Shown here piece by piece: positions 55,141 to 63,885 of a stretch of DNA of 64,000 nt. How positions within the stretch are numbered: the first letter of the stretch is position 1; each line of letters begins with the position of its first letter. The stretch comes from Cohnella sp. WQ 127256 (GTDB lineage Bacteria; Bacillota; Bacilli; Paenibacillales; Paenibacillaceae), in assembly GCF_024519285.1 (NCBI RefSeq), contig NZ_JAMZCY010000001.1, forward strand, positions 930,001-994,000. The letters are read 5' to 3'. A program made the position numbers and the translations under genes. The notes beneath the pieces were generated by a model. It searched no databases, had not been told where the DNA came from, and saw only the letters and a program-made list of their open reading frames with translations.

Positions 55141-56400
55141 TTGAAAAAAATAGTAAATTTACTAGTCATCTTTACCGCATTCGTATGCTCCAGTTGTCAG
55201 AATGGAAATACTGTAGAGTCAGTCGAGCATCAACGAGAATATACGTTGGCCGATCTTGATACGCGAATAGTTGAAGCCTCGAATCGATTTGGTCTTACTC
55301 TATTCAGTGAATTGTCGAAGCAGAAATCAGACGATAATGTGTTCATATCGCCTCTGAGTATTTCATCTGCTCTTTCATTAGTCAATGAGGGTGCAACTGG
55401 GGAAACAACTAAGGCGTTGATGAAAACGCTTGAATTAGGCACGATGTCCAAGGAGGAAGTCGGTCAAGGATACCGTATGCTGCTTGATTTGTTGAGGAGC
55501 TCAGAGGATCGTGATGTAGAGCTTAATGTCGCTAACTCCATATGGATGCGCGAAGGTCAAAAGTTTCACGAAGCATTCGTGCAACGTAGTCGCACCTCCT
55601 ACCATGCGGAAACCAACCAGCTTGATTTCAATAGCCCCTCAGCGGTCAAGAAAATGAACAACTGGGTGGATCAACAAACGAATGGGAAAATTAAAGAAAT
55701 GGTGAAAGTCATTCATGCCCGATCTATCTTATATGTTTTGAATGCTGTGTATTTTAAGGGGGCATGGTCGCAGCCTTTTCAGCCTCAGGCTACGTCCGAG
55801 GGTAAATTTCATGTGCCGGACTCAGAAGCGGTTTCCATTGAATTGATGTCTAAGAGCGGACACTTTGAATACACCAAACAGCCCGAATATGAGGCGATTC
55901 GCATTCCTTTTGGCAAAAAGGAGTCAGCATCCATGGTCATCTTCCTCCCTGAAGCAGCAGAGGGATCGGTTAACCAAGTTCTTCAGAAGCTAACCGCTGA
56001 TTCGGAGCTGATAACCAAGCCTTTCGAGCTGCGCCAAGGTAGGGTGGACTTACCCAAGGTTAAGTTTGACTATTCAATAAGCTTAAATGACGCGCTTCAG
56101 GCAATGGGTATGGGTGAAGCATTCGACGAGGTCCGGGCGGACTTCTCCCTTATGGCCCCACAGCCTCCCAATATATTCATTAGTAAAGTCGATCATAAGA
56201 CAACACTAGAAATTAATGAACAGGGAACGGAGGCAGCCGCAGCGACTAAAGTAGAGATGCTTGCTGGAAGCTCGGAGCCTAGTGATCCCTTCCATATGAC
56301 GATTGACCGGCCTTTCATCGTTGCTATTGTTGATCAAGTCACGAATAGCATTCTGTTTATTGGAACAGTTGTGAATCCGAATCCAAAACATATTGGATAG
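55141..56400 (+). CDS. Lipoprotein serpin (serine protease inhibitor)
   Basis: 419 residues. Signal with lipobox FVCSSC near 17-20, short linker, complete serpin fold (NVFISPLSISSALSLVNEGA, NAVYFKGAWSQPFQP, FSLMAPQPPNIFISKVDHKTTLEINEQGTEAAAAT, final RPFIVAIVDQ). The hinge EQGTEAAAAT fits P17-P8 of inhibitory serpins, which places P1 near the MLAGS stretch and predicts inhibition of elastase-like proteases. Surface anchoring suggests defence against extracellular proteases. TTG start at 55141 behind AGGGGAG. Confidence 0.9.
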   Translation: MKKIVNLLVIFTAFVCSSCQNGNTVESVEHQREYTLADLDTRIVEASNRFGLTLFSELSKQKSDDNVFISPLSISSALSLVNEGATGETTKALMKTLELGTMSKEEVGQGYRMLLDLLRSSEDRDVELNVANSIWMREGQKFHEAFVQRSRTSYHAETNQLDFNSPSAVKKMNNWVDQQTNGKIKEMVKVIHARSILYVLNAVYFKGAWSQPFQPQATSEGKFHVPDSEAVSIELMSKSGHFEYTKQPEYEAIRIPFGKKESASMVIFLPEAAEGSVNQVLQKLTADSELITKPFELRQGRVDLPKVKFDYSISLNDALQAMGMGEAFDEVRADFSLMAPQPPNIFISKVDHKTTLEINEQGTEAAAATKVEMLAGSSEPSDPFHMTIDRPFIVAIVDQVTNSILFIGTVVNPNPKHIG

Positions 56401-56407
56401 AAAATGC

Positions 56408-56450
56408 AAAGGGGTGCCCCAGAGAGTTATAAATGGGACACCCCTTTTTG
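56408..56450 (+). terminator. Terminator after serpin
   Basis: AAAGGGGTGCCC pairs with GGGACACCCCTTT (right arm from 56435), with one bulge, followed by TTTTT. Confidence 0.8.
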
Positions 56451-56486
56451 ACGCATTGTGACAATGCCAGATACCAGTTTACTTGA

Positions 56487-57098
56487 TTAGCCTTCAGAAT
56501 CTTTATCCAAGAACAAGGATTGTTCATATTCTTCAGGGGTATTCACATTGATGACAAAGTTTGTATCTATTTGGTTATCCAGAAAGGTTGATTTCTCCAC
56601 GCTAAGATGCGGAATGATATCTAAGAAGCCCCCGACTCGATATTGTCCTTTATTTAATAGACTCGGAATCAGGTTAACACTCCTTTTATCGTAGATGCCA
56701 TGAAGCGGATGAAGCCGACCATCGATGTAAGGAATGACTGCGTCGTTGTCTGATTGTCGTTTCAAGTCTAACATGAATTGAGCAGCACGAGCGGAAAGGA
56801 ATGGCATGTCGCAACCGACTAGCCACACATCGGGATATTGGGCTAAGGATAGTCCGGCATGTATGCCAGCAAGCGGACCCTTGTCGCAATAATAATCAGT
56901 AATGATTCTAACATCTGAATCTATTAAGGGTAAAAATGTTTTAGGCTCGTTCGTTACAAGAATGATCTCATCGCAAATCTGCTTCAATTGACGAATTTGT
57001 CGATGTATCAGTCTCTCATTTTGAAATAGAAGCAAGGCTTTATGGGATCCGCCCATTCTCCGATTTTTACCGCCGGCAATAATGACCCCCGACAGCAT
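56487..57098 (-). CDS. mobA: Molybdenum cofactor guanylyltransferase
   Basis: 203 residues. Transfers GMP from GTP to molybdopterin for nitrate reductase-type enzymes. Nucleotide-binding start SGVIIAGGKNRRMGGSHKALL, IITDYYCDKGPLAGIHAGL, and VWLVGCDMPFLS. ATG at 57098 is chosen because GAGGAG is 6 nt upstream; the frame extends to 57161 without a site. A TATAAT at 57187-57182 (minus strand) may be its -10. Shares a promoter region with fnr, in keeping with anaerobic nitrate respiration. Confidence 0.88.
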   Translation of the reverse strand: MLSGVIIAGGKNRRMGGSHKALLLFQNERLIHRQIRQLKQICDEIILVTNEPKTFLPLIDSDVRIITDYYCDKGPLAGIHAGLSLAQYPDVWLVGCDMPFLSARAAQFMLDLKRQSDNDAVIPYIDGRLHPLHGIYDKRSVNLIPSLLNKGQYRVGGFLDIIPHLSVEKSTFLDNQIDTNFVINVNTPEEYEQSLFLDKDSEG

Positions 57099-57219
57099 AG
57101 ACGGCTCCTCAGTACGTACCAGCTTGGCTATGTCCATCATCTTAGGCCCCCACATCATCATTGAAATAGTTGCATGGCTTAATTATAACTTGATTATCGC
57201 TCCAACGCTCCTCTAGCTC

Positions 57220-57235
57220 TATGATCAATCTCACA
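57220..57235. promoter_or_regulatory. Fnr-like box A (mobA side)
   Basis: TATGA-TCAATC-TCACA, one mismatch to TGTGA-N6-TCACA. It lies about 52 bp upstream of the predicted mobA start of transcription. Confidence 0.5.
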
Positions 57236-57265
57236 GCTATCACTTAAAGTTCATATTGTTGTCAT

Positions 57266-57281
57266 TGTGATGACGATCACA
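57266..57281. promoter_or_regulatory. Fnr box B, perfect consensus
   Basis: TGTGA-TGACGA-TCACA, full match to the Fnr/Crp-type palindrome. Centre 41 bp from that of box C. Confidence 0.8.
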
Positions 57282-57306
57282 TTTATTGTTCACCATGACG
57301 CACCAA

Positions 57307-57350
57307 TGTGAGACTGATCACATTTCTACAGGAACTGCTTTTGTTATAAT
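57307..57350 (+). promoter_or_regulatory. fnr promoter with perfect Fnr box C
   Basis: TGTGA-GACTGA-TCACA at 57307-57322 and TATAAT at 57345-57350. With transcription starting near 57357 the box is centred at about -42, the standard class II activation position, and no good -35 is present. This suggests that Fnr activates its own gene. Confidence 0.8.
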
Positions 57351-57378
57351 GACTCCAATGGATAAGGAGGTGCCTGAG

Positions 57379-58101
57379 ATGGAAGCTGTCCGTAATTTGC
57401 CAGAGGACTCACAAATTCGGAATTCCTCCTACTTCACGAGTGGGAATTTAGAGAAGATGAAACAGATTATGTATTCCTATAAATTCAATTTGGATACAGC
57501 CGTCTTCCATGAGGGAGATGCTGCCGATAAGCTGTATTTCATCCTTTCTGGAAGGGTTAAAGTAACGAAGTTTTCCGAAGAAGGCAAGGAATATATTATG
57601 TCCGTCTATCATGCGGGTGATTTTTTTGGGCAACTAGATCCTTTTCACGAATCCAAGCATAGCTTTACTGCACTTACGATGGAAAAATGTGAAATTGGTA
57701 TTATTCAAAGAAGTGATCTAGAAATTCTCATATGGCAGTACGGAGATTTGGCTATCGAGTTCATGAATTGGATGGGTTACATGCAACGATTATCGCAATC
57801 GAAATTTCGTGATCTCATTATGTATGGCAAACCAGGGGCGCTCTGTTCAACGCTCATTCGATTGTCGAATAGTTACGGCTCTGTTGACGAGAATGGGATC
57901 CATATTTCACTGAAGCTGACGAACTCTGAATTGGCGGATTACATCGGTAGCGCGCGAGAAAGCGTGAATCGTATGTTAGGTGATTTGAAAAAAGCGGGCG
58001 TGATTTCCATGAACGATGGAACCATTACGATTTTGAATTTGAAATATCTACAGAGTGTATGTAAGTGTGAACAATGTCCTAAAGAATTGTGCAGAATCTA
58101 A
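57379..58101 (+). CDS. fnr: Fnr oxygen-sensing regulator, Bacillus type
   Basis: 240 residues from ATG 57379 (AAGGAGG upstream). Cyclic-nucleotide-like sensor domain 30-140, dimer helix, Crp-type HTH near 183-205 (NSELADYIGSARESVNRML; recognition E-S-x-x-R). The C-terminus has C230-x2-C233-x4-C238 plus C228, matching the C-x2-C-x4-C cluster site of B. subtilis Fnr and unlike the N-terminal cluster of enterobacterial FNR. A [4Fe-4S] cluster there makes DNA binding oxygen-sensitive. Expected targets: nitrate reductase, fermentation genes, and here its own promoter. Confidence 0.9.
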   Translation: MEAVRNLPEDSQIRNSSYFTSGNLEKMKQIMYSYKFNLDTAVFHEGDAADKLYFILSGRVKVTKFSEEGKEYIMSVYHAGDFFGQLDPFHESKHSFTALTMEKCEIGIIQRSDLEILIWQYGDLAIEFMNWMGYMQRLSQSKFRDLIMYGKPGALCSTLIRLSNSYGSVDENGIHISLKLTNSELADYIGSARESVNRMLGDLKKAGVISMNDGTITILNLKYLQSVCKCEQCPKELCRI

Positions 58102-58124
58102 TTTGAAAATCAAAAAGTACTAGG

Positions 58125-58163
58125 GGCTCCTGACTGCATCTGAGGATGTAAAAGGGAGCCTTT
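58125..58163 (+). terminator. Probable fnr terminator
   Basis: GGCTCC (58125-58130) pairs with GGAGCC (58155-58160), with an inner CATC/GATG stem, followed by TTTA. Confidence 0.5.
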
Positions 58164-58208
58164 ACTTGTTTAAATGGCCATGAGGATGCAATTGGCATTC
58201 CCTCTTTT

Positions 58209-58249
58209 GGTGATTATTGTCACATTATGTTTGGTATCCTTGTGATAAA
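58209..58249 (+). promoter_or_regulatory. Chemoreceptor promoter with Fnr-like box
   Basis: GGTGA-TTATTG-TCACA (58209-58224) differs from the Fnr consensus by one base. An extended -10 TGTGATAAA follows at 58241-58249, putting the box centre near -40. Confidence 0.6.
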
Positions 58250-58381
58250 GTTAGCCACGTATAAAAATTTGGAAAATATGAGGGGTTTTGTGAAAGTCGG
58301 TTCTGTAAGAGACATCCTGATTACTAGATGAAGTTAGTGTACACGACCAAAATTTCTAAATCTGGATGAGGGGGAATTCAT

Positions 58382-60085
58382 GTGAAATTAGGAATTACTG
58401 GGAAAATATCGCTCATAACCTTATCCATTGTTTTAGTTAGTATCGGGTTGGTCACGACTGTTAGTTATTTTACAAGCTACAATCAGGTGAAGGAAGCAGC
58501 AGGAGTTGAATTAATCGGCTGCGCTAATATCACTACTGGGCTTATTAATGCTGGAGAAATTGCTAAGCTGGCGAATGGGGACATGTCGAATGTTACCAAG
58601 GTGGAAAATGAGATCAGTAAGACGGTTTCCAAAAAGCCGATTTTCGAAAGTCATTACATAATCTCATTGGACGGAAAAATTTTGGCAGCGGACAAGTCAT
58701 TACAAGCGGAGGGGTATAAAGCAGGAGATAGCTTCTATATCGATACAAATGCTCTTGAGATGATTGTTAAAATGAAACACCCGGAATATACGGATGTGTA
58801 TGAATATGGTGACATCAAGAGAATGACTGGGTACGCTCCGATCTATGAGGATAATGATTCCAATAAAAATTTAATTGCATTAAATGCTATTAATTTCGAT
58901 GCAAGTATCTTAAAAGAACGAACTTGGCAAATGGTCAAAGCAACGATAATCATTGGCAGTTTGCTTCCATTTCTAGCTGCATTAATTACGTTCCTGGTCG
59001 TTAAAGCCATTATGCATCCGATCAGAAGAATGAATGAGCATGTCAATCGAGTAGCTAACGGGGATCTAAGTGTCGTTTCATTGGATGTTAGAAGCAAGGA
59101 CGAGATCGGACAGCTGTCGGCCAACTTCAATAAAATGGTCAACAATTTATCGATGCTGATTAAGCAAATGAAGTTGAGCTCTGATCAGCTTAGTCGCAAT
59201 AACAATGATCTTACTAGAATAGCTGAACAAACTGGGGCATCTGCTCATTCGATTACGATGGCAACCGATGAAGTAGCCAGTGGCGCGACTCAACAAGCGG
59301 GCATAGCCGGAAATATGCTGAGTTTAATTGAAGATACGATGCGCAATGTCATTTCTGGGGATAGCAAGGCTAGGGTGGCACTTGAGATTGCAAGTGGATC
59401 AACGAAACAAGCTCACCGAGGAGAAGAAGCCGTCAAGAGTGCAATTGATCATTTGAGTACAGTGATTCATACGAACTCGTTAGCTGCCGATTCCGTACAA
59501 GTTCTGAACACACGATCGACTGAAATTGGTGCAATGATTATTGTGATATCAGAAATATCTTATCAAACCAATATTCTTTCACTGAATGCAGCAATTGAAG
59601 CCGCTCGTGCAGGCAACATGGGAAAGGGGTTTGCGGTCGTTGCTGAGGAAGTACGCAAATTAGCTATTAAATCTAGTAAGGCAACGGAACAAGTTACAGC
59701 GTTAATCAATCAAATACAAGAAGATATCGAGAATATGACTATAAATATGGACAGCAACTTAATTGCAGTTAATCAGCAGGCGGAGAAAATTCAAGAAGGA
59801 AATGATGCATTAGGAAAAATTGTTGAGCAAGTCGTTCGTACTGAACATAGTGTGAAAGAGATGCAGATGCTCTTTGGTGAAGTAGCTACGCTGTCAAAAA
59901 GTGTACTGTCGGGGATCGAAACTGTGGCGAGCATCACTCAACAATCGGCCGCATCAACAGAAGAGGTATCTGCTTCAGCTCATGAACAGTCCTCACATGT
60001 CGATAACATGATCCATCATTTCCAGTTGATTTCAGACATCATTAATCGCCTTCGTGAAGAGGTTAATCATTTTAAAGTTCAGTAG
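58382..60085 (+). CDS. Methyl-accepting chemotaxis protein
   Basis: 567 residues. Two membrane helices (about 9-30 and 180-203) flank an extracellular Cache-like sensor of about 150 residues ([19 protein letters not shown]). A HAMP domain follows ([15 protein letters not shown]), then the signalling domain with the hairpin [29 protein letters not shown] start at 58382 behind GAGGGGG. Placement next to fnr and an Fnr-like box suggests a role in taxis linked to electron acceptors. Ligand unknown. Confidence 0.9.
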   Translation: MKLGITGKISLITLSIVLVSIGLVTTVSYFTSYNQVKEAAGVELIGCANITTGLINAGEIAKLANGDMSNVTKVENEISKTVSKKPIFESHYIISLDGKILAADKSLQAEGYKAGDSFYIDTNALEMIVKMKHPEYTDVYEYGDIKRMTGYAPIYEDNDSNKNLIALNAINFDASILKERTWQMVKATIIIGSLLPFLAALITFLVVKAIMHPIRRMNEHVNRVANGDLSVVSLDVRSKDEIGQLSANFNKMVNNLSMLIKQMKLSSDQLSRNNNDLTRIAEQTGASAHSITMATDEVASGATQQAGIAGNMLSLIEDTMRNVISGDSKARVALEIASGSTKQAHRGEEAVKSAIDHLSTVIHTNSLAADSVQVLNTRSTEIGAMIIVISEISYQTNILSLNAAIEAARAGNMGKGFAVVAEEVRKLAIKSSKATEQVTALINQIQEDIENMTINMDSNLIAVNQQAEKIQEGNDALGKIVEQVVRTEHSVKEMQMLFGEVATLSKSVLSGIETVASITQQSAASTEEVSASAHEQSSHVDNMIHHFQLISDIINRLREEVNHFKVQ

Positions 60086-60126
60086 GGTAGTTTGCGACTT
60101 GGAAGGTAGGGAATGAGCGGGGAAGA

Positions 60127-60178
60127 AGCGGACACGACGATTGTTGGAACGGTGGGTTTAATGTCGGAAGTGTCCGCT
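60127..60178. terminator. Convergent hairpin between chemoreceptor and kinase
   Basis: AGCGGACAC (60127-60135) and GTGTCCGCT (60170-60178), a perfect 9-bp stem with GAC/GTC continuing inside. No T-run on either side, so termination is only likely. Confidence 0.45.
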
Positions 60179-60189
60179 AATCCACCAAG

Positions 60190-61293
60190 CTACTTGGGGA
60201 CGATTAAATTAATCTTGGTTCCTTGGCCGGGCTCGGAAATAATGGTGAATTGACCCCCAACACTGCGGGCCCGTTCCTCCATGCTAAACAAGCCAACGCC
60301 ACGTAAATCTGCAACACGAGTAAACCCTTTACCATCGTCTTCAATGCTTGCTTTTACGTGAGTATCGAATTCGTGTAAGGTAACTCGCGCCTCAGCCACA
60401 TCTGCATATTTCCCAATATTCGTAAGCGCTTCTTGAATGATACGGTATATTGTCGTTTCCTTCGTCGAATCTAGTCGCTTGCGTAAGTTACAATCGAAAT
60501 AAACTTGAATGCCGTAATGTTCGGCATAATTCTCGATATAAGAGCGGATAGCTGGAACAACACCTAAGTCGTCCAGAACAGAGGGACGAAGCTCCCAAGC
60601 CATACCACGTACTTCTTCGATAATTAAAGCAACATTGCTTCGAATCGTTTCAAGCTCCTTAAGCTTCGTATCACTGATTACTCGATCCATTTGGATTAAT
60701 AAAGAAAATAAGCTCTGGCCGATACCATCATGAAGCTCTCGCGAGAATCTTCTGCGCTCTTCCTCTTGAATGTTCATGACATTCGTCATCATCTGCTGTA
60801 ACTCGACTTCAACCTTCTTAAGCTGGGTAACCTCATTTCGGATGGCTAAATATTGATAGGGACGTTTGAACTCATCAAGAAAAGGCACGATGGTCGTATT
60901 CACCCAATAGAATGAACCATCCCTTGCCTTGTTTTTGATTTCACCATGCCAAACACTACCAGAGGAAATGGTGTCCCAAAGCTTCTCCATAAACTCCTTG
61001 CTATGGTAACCAGAATTAATGATACGGTGATCCCGTCCTATTAATTCATTCCGATCATATTGAGATATTTGGCAAAATTTGTCGTTCACATATTGAATGC
61101 GCCCACGGTGATCGGTTACAGCCACAATTGAAGATTCATCTAAGGCAAATTTAACGTCTGTGAGCTCTCTTAAAGACTGCTTTAATTCGTCGCGAAATAC
61201 CGAGTCGATGATATGCTCATCGATTTGTTCCTGTAGACGGGTAATATTGTGGCCAATGCCTTCAGGATACGCCTTATCGGTTTCGTTATTCAA
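60190..61293 (-). CDS. NreB-like oxygen/redox sensor histidine kinase
   Basis: 367 residues, no membrane segment. PAS domain about 45-155 (VTDHRGRIQYVNDKFCQIS, RIINSGYHSKEF, FYWVNTTIVPFLDEF), HisKA_3 with H188 (RRFSRELHDGIGQSLFSLL), HATPase at the end (RGVGLFSMEERARSVGGQF). Order and neighbours match NreB of the nitrate/oxygen NreABC system, but the PAS domain has a single Cys (C74) and not the four cysteines that bind the [4Fe-4S] cluster in staphylococcal NreB; the fold rather resembles FAD or haem PAS domains. TTG start, 8-bp overlap with nreC. Confidence 0.8.
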   Translation of the reverse strand: MNNETDKAYPEGIGHNITRLQEQIDEHIIDSVFRDELKQSLRELTDVKFALDESSIVAVTDHRGRIQYVNDKFCQISQYDRNELIGRDHRIINSGYHSKEFMEKLWDTISSGSVWHGEIKNKARDGSFYWVNTTIVPFLDEFKRPYQYLAIRNEVTQLKKVEVELQQMMTNVMNIQEEERRRFSRELHDGIGQSLFSLLIQMDRVISDTKLKELETIRSNVALIIEEVRGMAWELRPSVLDDLGVVPAIRSYIENYAEHYGIQVYFDCNLRKRLDSTKETTIYRIIQEALTNIGKYADVAEARVTLHEFDTHVKASIEDDGKGFTRVADLRGVGLFSMEERARSVGGQFTIISEPGQGTKINLIVPK

Positions 61294-61939
61294 AGCTCAA
61301 CAATCCTTTCTTTAAGGCGTATTTGACTAGATCGGGTCTTGTTTTGAGACCAAGCTTGCCCATCAGATTGCTTTTGTGTGACTCGACAGTTTTAACGCTA
61401 AGTATCAGTTGCTCGGAAATTTCCTTGTTGCTATACCCTTTGGCGATAAGAGCCAATACTTCCTTCTCTCGGTCGGAAAGCGTTTCGTAAGTGCTTGGAG
61501 TCTCACCTTTTTTAATTTTCTCTATATATTCTGTCATAAGTCTTTTCGTTGCAATAGGGTAGAGGTAGGCGTTGCCAGTTGCTACAGATTGAATCGCGGT
61601 TACCAATTCTTCATGGGGAGCGCTTTTTAATATATAACCTGAAGCACCGGCATGAATGGCGCGAAATAAATACTCATCATCATCGTGCATCGTTAATACG
61701 AGAACAGCAACATCCGGAAGAAGCTTCTTAAGCTCCGTTGTTGCGGTTAGACCATCTTTGCCATGTGGCATATTTAAGTCCATTAATACAACATCTGGCC
61801 GCAATTCCATTGCAGTCTGAATCGCTTCGTCTCCATCAGCGGCTTCACCGATTACAGACATGTCGTTCTTGCCATCAAGAAGCAATTTAAGCCCCGATCG
61901 GACGACTGCGTGATCGTCTACCAATAATATCTTGACCAT
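61286..61939 (-). CDS. nreC: NarL/NreC-family response regulator
   Basis: 217 residues from ATG 61939 behind AAAGGGG. Receiver domain with D54 (VVLMDLNMP) and K in YILKSAP; LuxR-type HTH at 150-215 (TLSDREKEVLALIAKGYSN, ISEQLILSVKTVESHKSNL). Closely like NreC, which activates narGHJI and nir genes in staphylococci. It overlaps the kinase gene and is separated from nreA by a terminator plus its own promoter. Confidence 0.85.
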   Translation of the reverse strand: MVKILLVDDHAVVRSGLKLLLDGKNDMSVIGEAADGDEAIQTAMELRPDVVLMDLNMPHGKDGLTATTELKKLLPDVAVLVLTMHDDDEYLFRAIHAGASGYILKSAPHEELVTAIQSVATGNAYLYPIATKRLMTEYIEKIKKGETPSTYETLSDREKEVLALIAKGYSNKEISEQLILSVKTVESHKSNLMGKLGLKTRPDLVKYALKKGLLSFE

Positions 61940-61972
61940 GGGTATGCCCCTTTCATTTACATCATCTATCCT

Positions 61973-62019
61973 ATCATACCAAATAAAAAAGAATCCCGAC
62001 AATCACTGTCATAGGATTC
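61973..62019 (-). promoter_or_regulatory. nreA terminator fused to the nreCB promoter
   Basis: Minus strand: stem GAATCC..GACA/TGTC..GGATTC (62019-61991) followed by six U (61990-61985) ends nreA. The -35 TTGTCG (62002-61997) lies in the 3' arm, and after an 18-bp spacer comes TATGAT (61978-61973), a promoter for nreC. Confidence 0.7.
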
Positions 62020-62021
62020 AC

Positions 62022-62459
62022 TTATTCGAATTCATTTGTAAGCGATATAGAGTCTAGTTCATCTTGTATAGCGTGGATATCACTAGATTCATAGGGGAGT
62101 GGTGATCGACGTGCAACAAGTAAAATAGCCTGTATTTGTTCACCCATTGTGAGAGGGAAGGCAGCGGCACAACGAAGTTGCTCAGCCATCATTAACGGAC
62201 ATTCTTTACGGAATCCAGTAATAGGCGGCGAGCGATCATCCCAATTGATTACTTTTCCAATCCTTAAAGCTAATCCTGCAGGACCCGAACCTGGCTTCAA
62301 AGTCATCTGCCTATATTTCTCGCTTCGACAGCCAACTGCATAAGTCCAGCGATAGCAGTGTTCAGTAGATCGAGTAATCGCGAGGGCGGAAAAATCACTA
62401 CAGGATAGTAGGCGGAAATTTTCCAGTACTTGTGTAATATTGCGATGTATCAATGACAT
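62022..62459 (-). CDS. nreA: GAF-domain protein, NreA-like nitrate receptor
   Basis: 145 residues from ATG 62459 (AAGGGGA 9 nt upstream). A single GAF domain: TQVLENFRLLSCSDFSALAI, YRWTYAVGCRSEKYRQMTLK, GSGPAGLALRIGKVINWDD, PLMMAEQLRCAAAFPLTMG. Size and position beside an NreC/NreB pair match NreA, which binds nitrate and restrains NreB. Nitrate binding is inferred. The gene order here is A-C-B, not A-B-C. Confidence 0.75.
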   Translation of the reverse strand: MSLIHRNITQVLENFRLLSCSDFSALAITRSTEHCYRWTYAVGCRSEKYRQMTLKPGSGPAGLALRIGKVINWDDRSPPITGFRKECPLMMAEQLRCAAAFPLTMGEQIQAILLVARRSPLPYESSDIHAIQDELDSISLTNEFE

Positions 62460-62511
62460 CTGGATATTCCCCTTCCCTATGTTCTCTGAATGATAAACCT
62501 GCCACATTACT

Positions 62512-62539
62512 ATTGTAGTGGTTTTGTGCGAATTTGTAA
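62512..62539 (-). promoter_or_regulatory. nreA promoter
   Basis: Minus strand TTACAA (62539-62534), 16-bp spacer, TACAAT (62517-62512), predicting a start near 62505. Confidence 0.6.
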
Positions 62540-62542
62540 TTC

Positions 62543-62579
62543 AGGGAACCCCCCTAAATTGAGGATCAGGGAATTCCCT
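62543..62579. promoter_or_regulatory. Two NreC-type boxes, 25 bp apart
   Basis: AGGG-AACC-CCCC (62543-62554) and AGGG-AATT-CCCT (62568-62579) resemble the AGGG-N4-CCCT core known for staphylococcal NreC. They are centred about 43 and 68 bp upstream of the predicted nreA start. Confidence 0.55.
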
Positions 62580-62705
62580 ATGTGACATTGATGAACCGGG
62601 AATAGTTATTCTTTTTTTATTGTTTGATGATGTTGAGGCTATAGGATAATGTTATAATTCGTGGGAATTCATTTTCTAATATTTGCTAAGAGGAGTACTT
62701 ACAAA

Positions 62706-63848
62706 ATGCGGATTTTGACAACTGTGGTTTTGATGTGTTTAATGCTTATTGGCTGTGCAACGGGTGATAAAGGGGATTCACAGTATACTGACTATATTGA
62801 GAAGGGGAAAGACGCGTACATCAATAATGATTTTGAACTCGCAATTTCCTTATTCGGTGAGGCGAAGAAAATAAATCCAACAAGCGAGGCGAATGACTTA
62901 TTAAATAAAGCGATTGATAGCCATGCGAAAGAGAACAAGAAGGCTACTACCGTTAACACAGCTGAGGCTACCGAGTTATCCAATAAGCTGCTTGGAGAAT
63001 GGGGACAGGTTCCGAGCTCCAATAAGGGCTATTATTATATTAACATTCAGAATAAAGATGCGGACTCGGTAAATATTGAAATGATATTTACACAAGATCC
63101 TCCTGCGAGCAGATATGCTTCCATTGAAGTAGAAGCCGTGTTCTCTAATGGAGCCTATCATTTTGAATATGAGGATGATGGATGGGGCAACAAGGGAAAT
63201 GGAGCAGTGAAGTGGATTTCAGAGGATGAAATTAAGGTGGATATTAATCAAACCTATAGAAATCCTGAAGCGAATTGGTCACTAAATACGAGTGATTCGT
63301 GGCCCAAAATTACAGAACAAATGAAAAAGCAAGCCGCATTAGCGGAATCAACATTGGAACACGCGGATACTCCTTCGGAACTCATTCCTAAAGATTCACT
63401 GGGGCTGACAATAGAGCAATTCACTGAAGCCTTTAATCAATACGCGGACATCGGTGGAATGGAATCAAGAATAAGCGATGTTTCACTATCTGATCAACTA
63501 GGAAACTCACAAAAGTCTTTTGTCCTTCTGCTAACTGATTCACTATCGATTATTGGAACTTTGAATACGACGAATGATCTCATTAAAGAAGTAGTCATCG
63601 GAAATCCAATAAGCTATAAGAGTGCTGAGGATAATAGTGAATTTTTCTTAGCTAAGGCTTCGATGGTTGGAGCCGCAAATCCAGAGCTCCCTTCTGATCA
63701 AATCAGTGAAGTACTTACGGATCTAGGCTTGTATGAGGCGATCCAAAGTGAAGATAAATCAGAGGCGAAAGTCATTCGTGGAAGTGTGAAGTACCAATAT
63801 TATTTTCAAGATGAACATTTGATCTTGATTGCTTCGCCAAACAAATAG
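62706..63848 (+). CDS. Lipoprotein with TPR-like N-terminal segment
   Basis: 380 residues from ATG 62706 (AGGAG upstream); the longer frame to 62661 is rejected because it covers the promoter-like TATAAT at 62653. Lipobox LMLIGC near residue 15-20. Residues 28-70 form a helix pair (GKDAYINNDFELAISLFGEAKKINPTSEA) like a TPR. The mature part has two beta-rich halves, the second starting near LGLTIEQFTEAFNQYA. No enzyme motif. It may share the regulatory region with nreA. Confidence 0.7.
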   Translation: MRILTTVVLMCLMLIGCATGDKGDSQYTDYIEKGKDAYINNDFELAISLFGEAKKINPTSEANDLLNKAIDSHAKENKKATTVNTAEATELSNKLLGEWGQVPSSNKGYYYINIQNKDADSVNIEMIFTQDPPASRYASIEVEAVFSNGAYHFEYEDDGWGNKGNGAVKWISEDEIKVDINQTYRNPEANWSLNTSDSWPKITEQMKKQAALAESTLEHADTPSELIPKDSLGLTIEQFTEAFNQYADIGGMESRISDVSLSDQLGNSQKSFVLLLTDSLSIIGTLNTTNDLIKEVVIGNPISYKSAEDNSEFFLAKASMVGAANPELPSDQISEVLTDLGLYEAIQSEDKSEAKVIRGSVKYQYYFQDEHLILIASPNK

Positions 63849-63885
63849 AAGTCAACATATTTTCACCTCAAATAAGACGTATAAA

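Noticed and set aside
57286-57378. N-terminal extension of Fnr from ATG 57286
   Set aside because: It would include Fnr box C and the -10 element; the ATG at 57379 has AAGGAGG.
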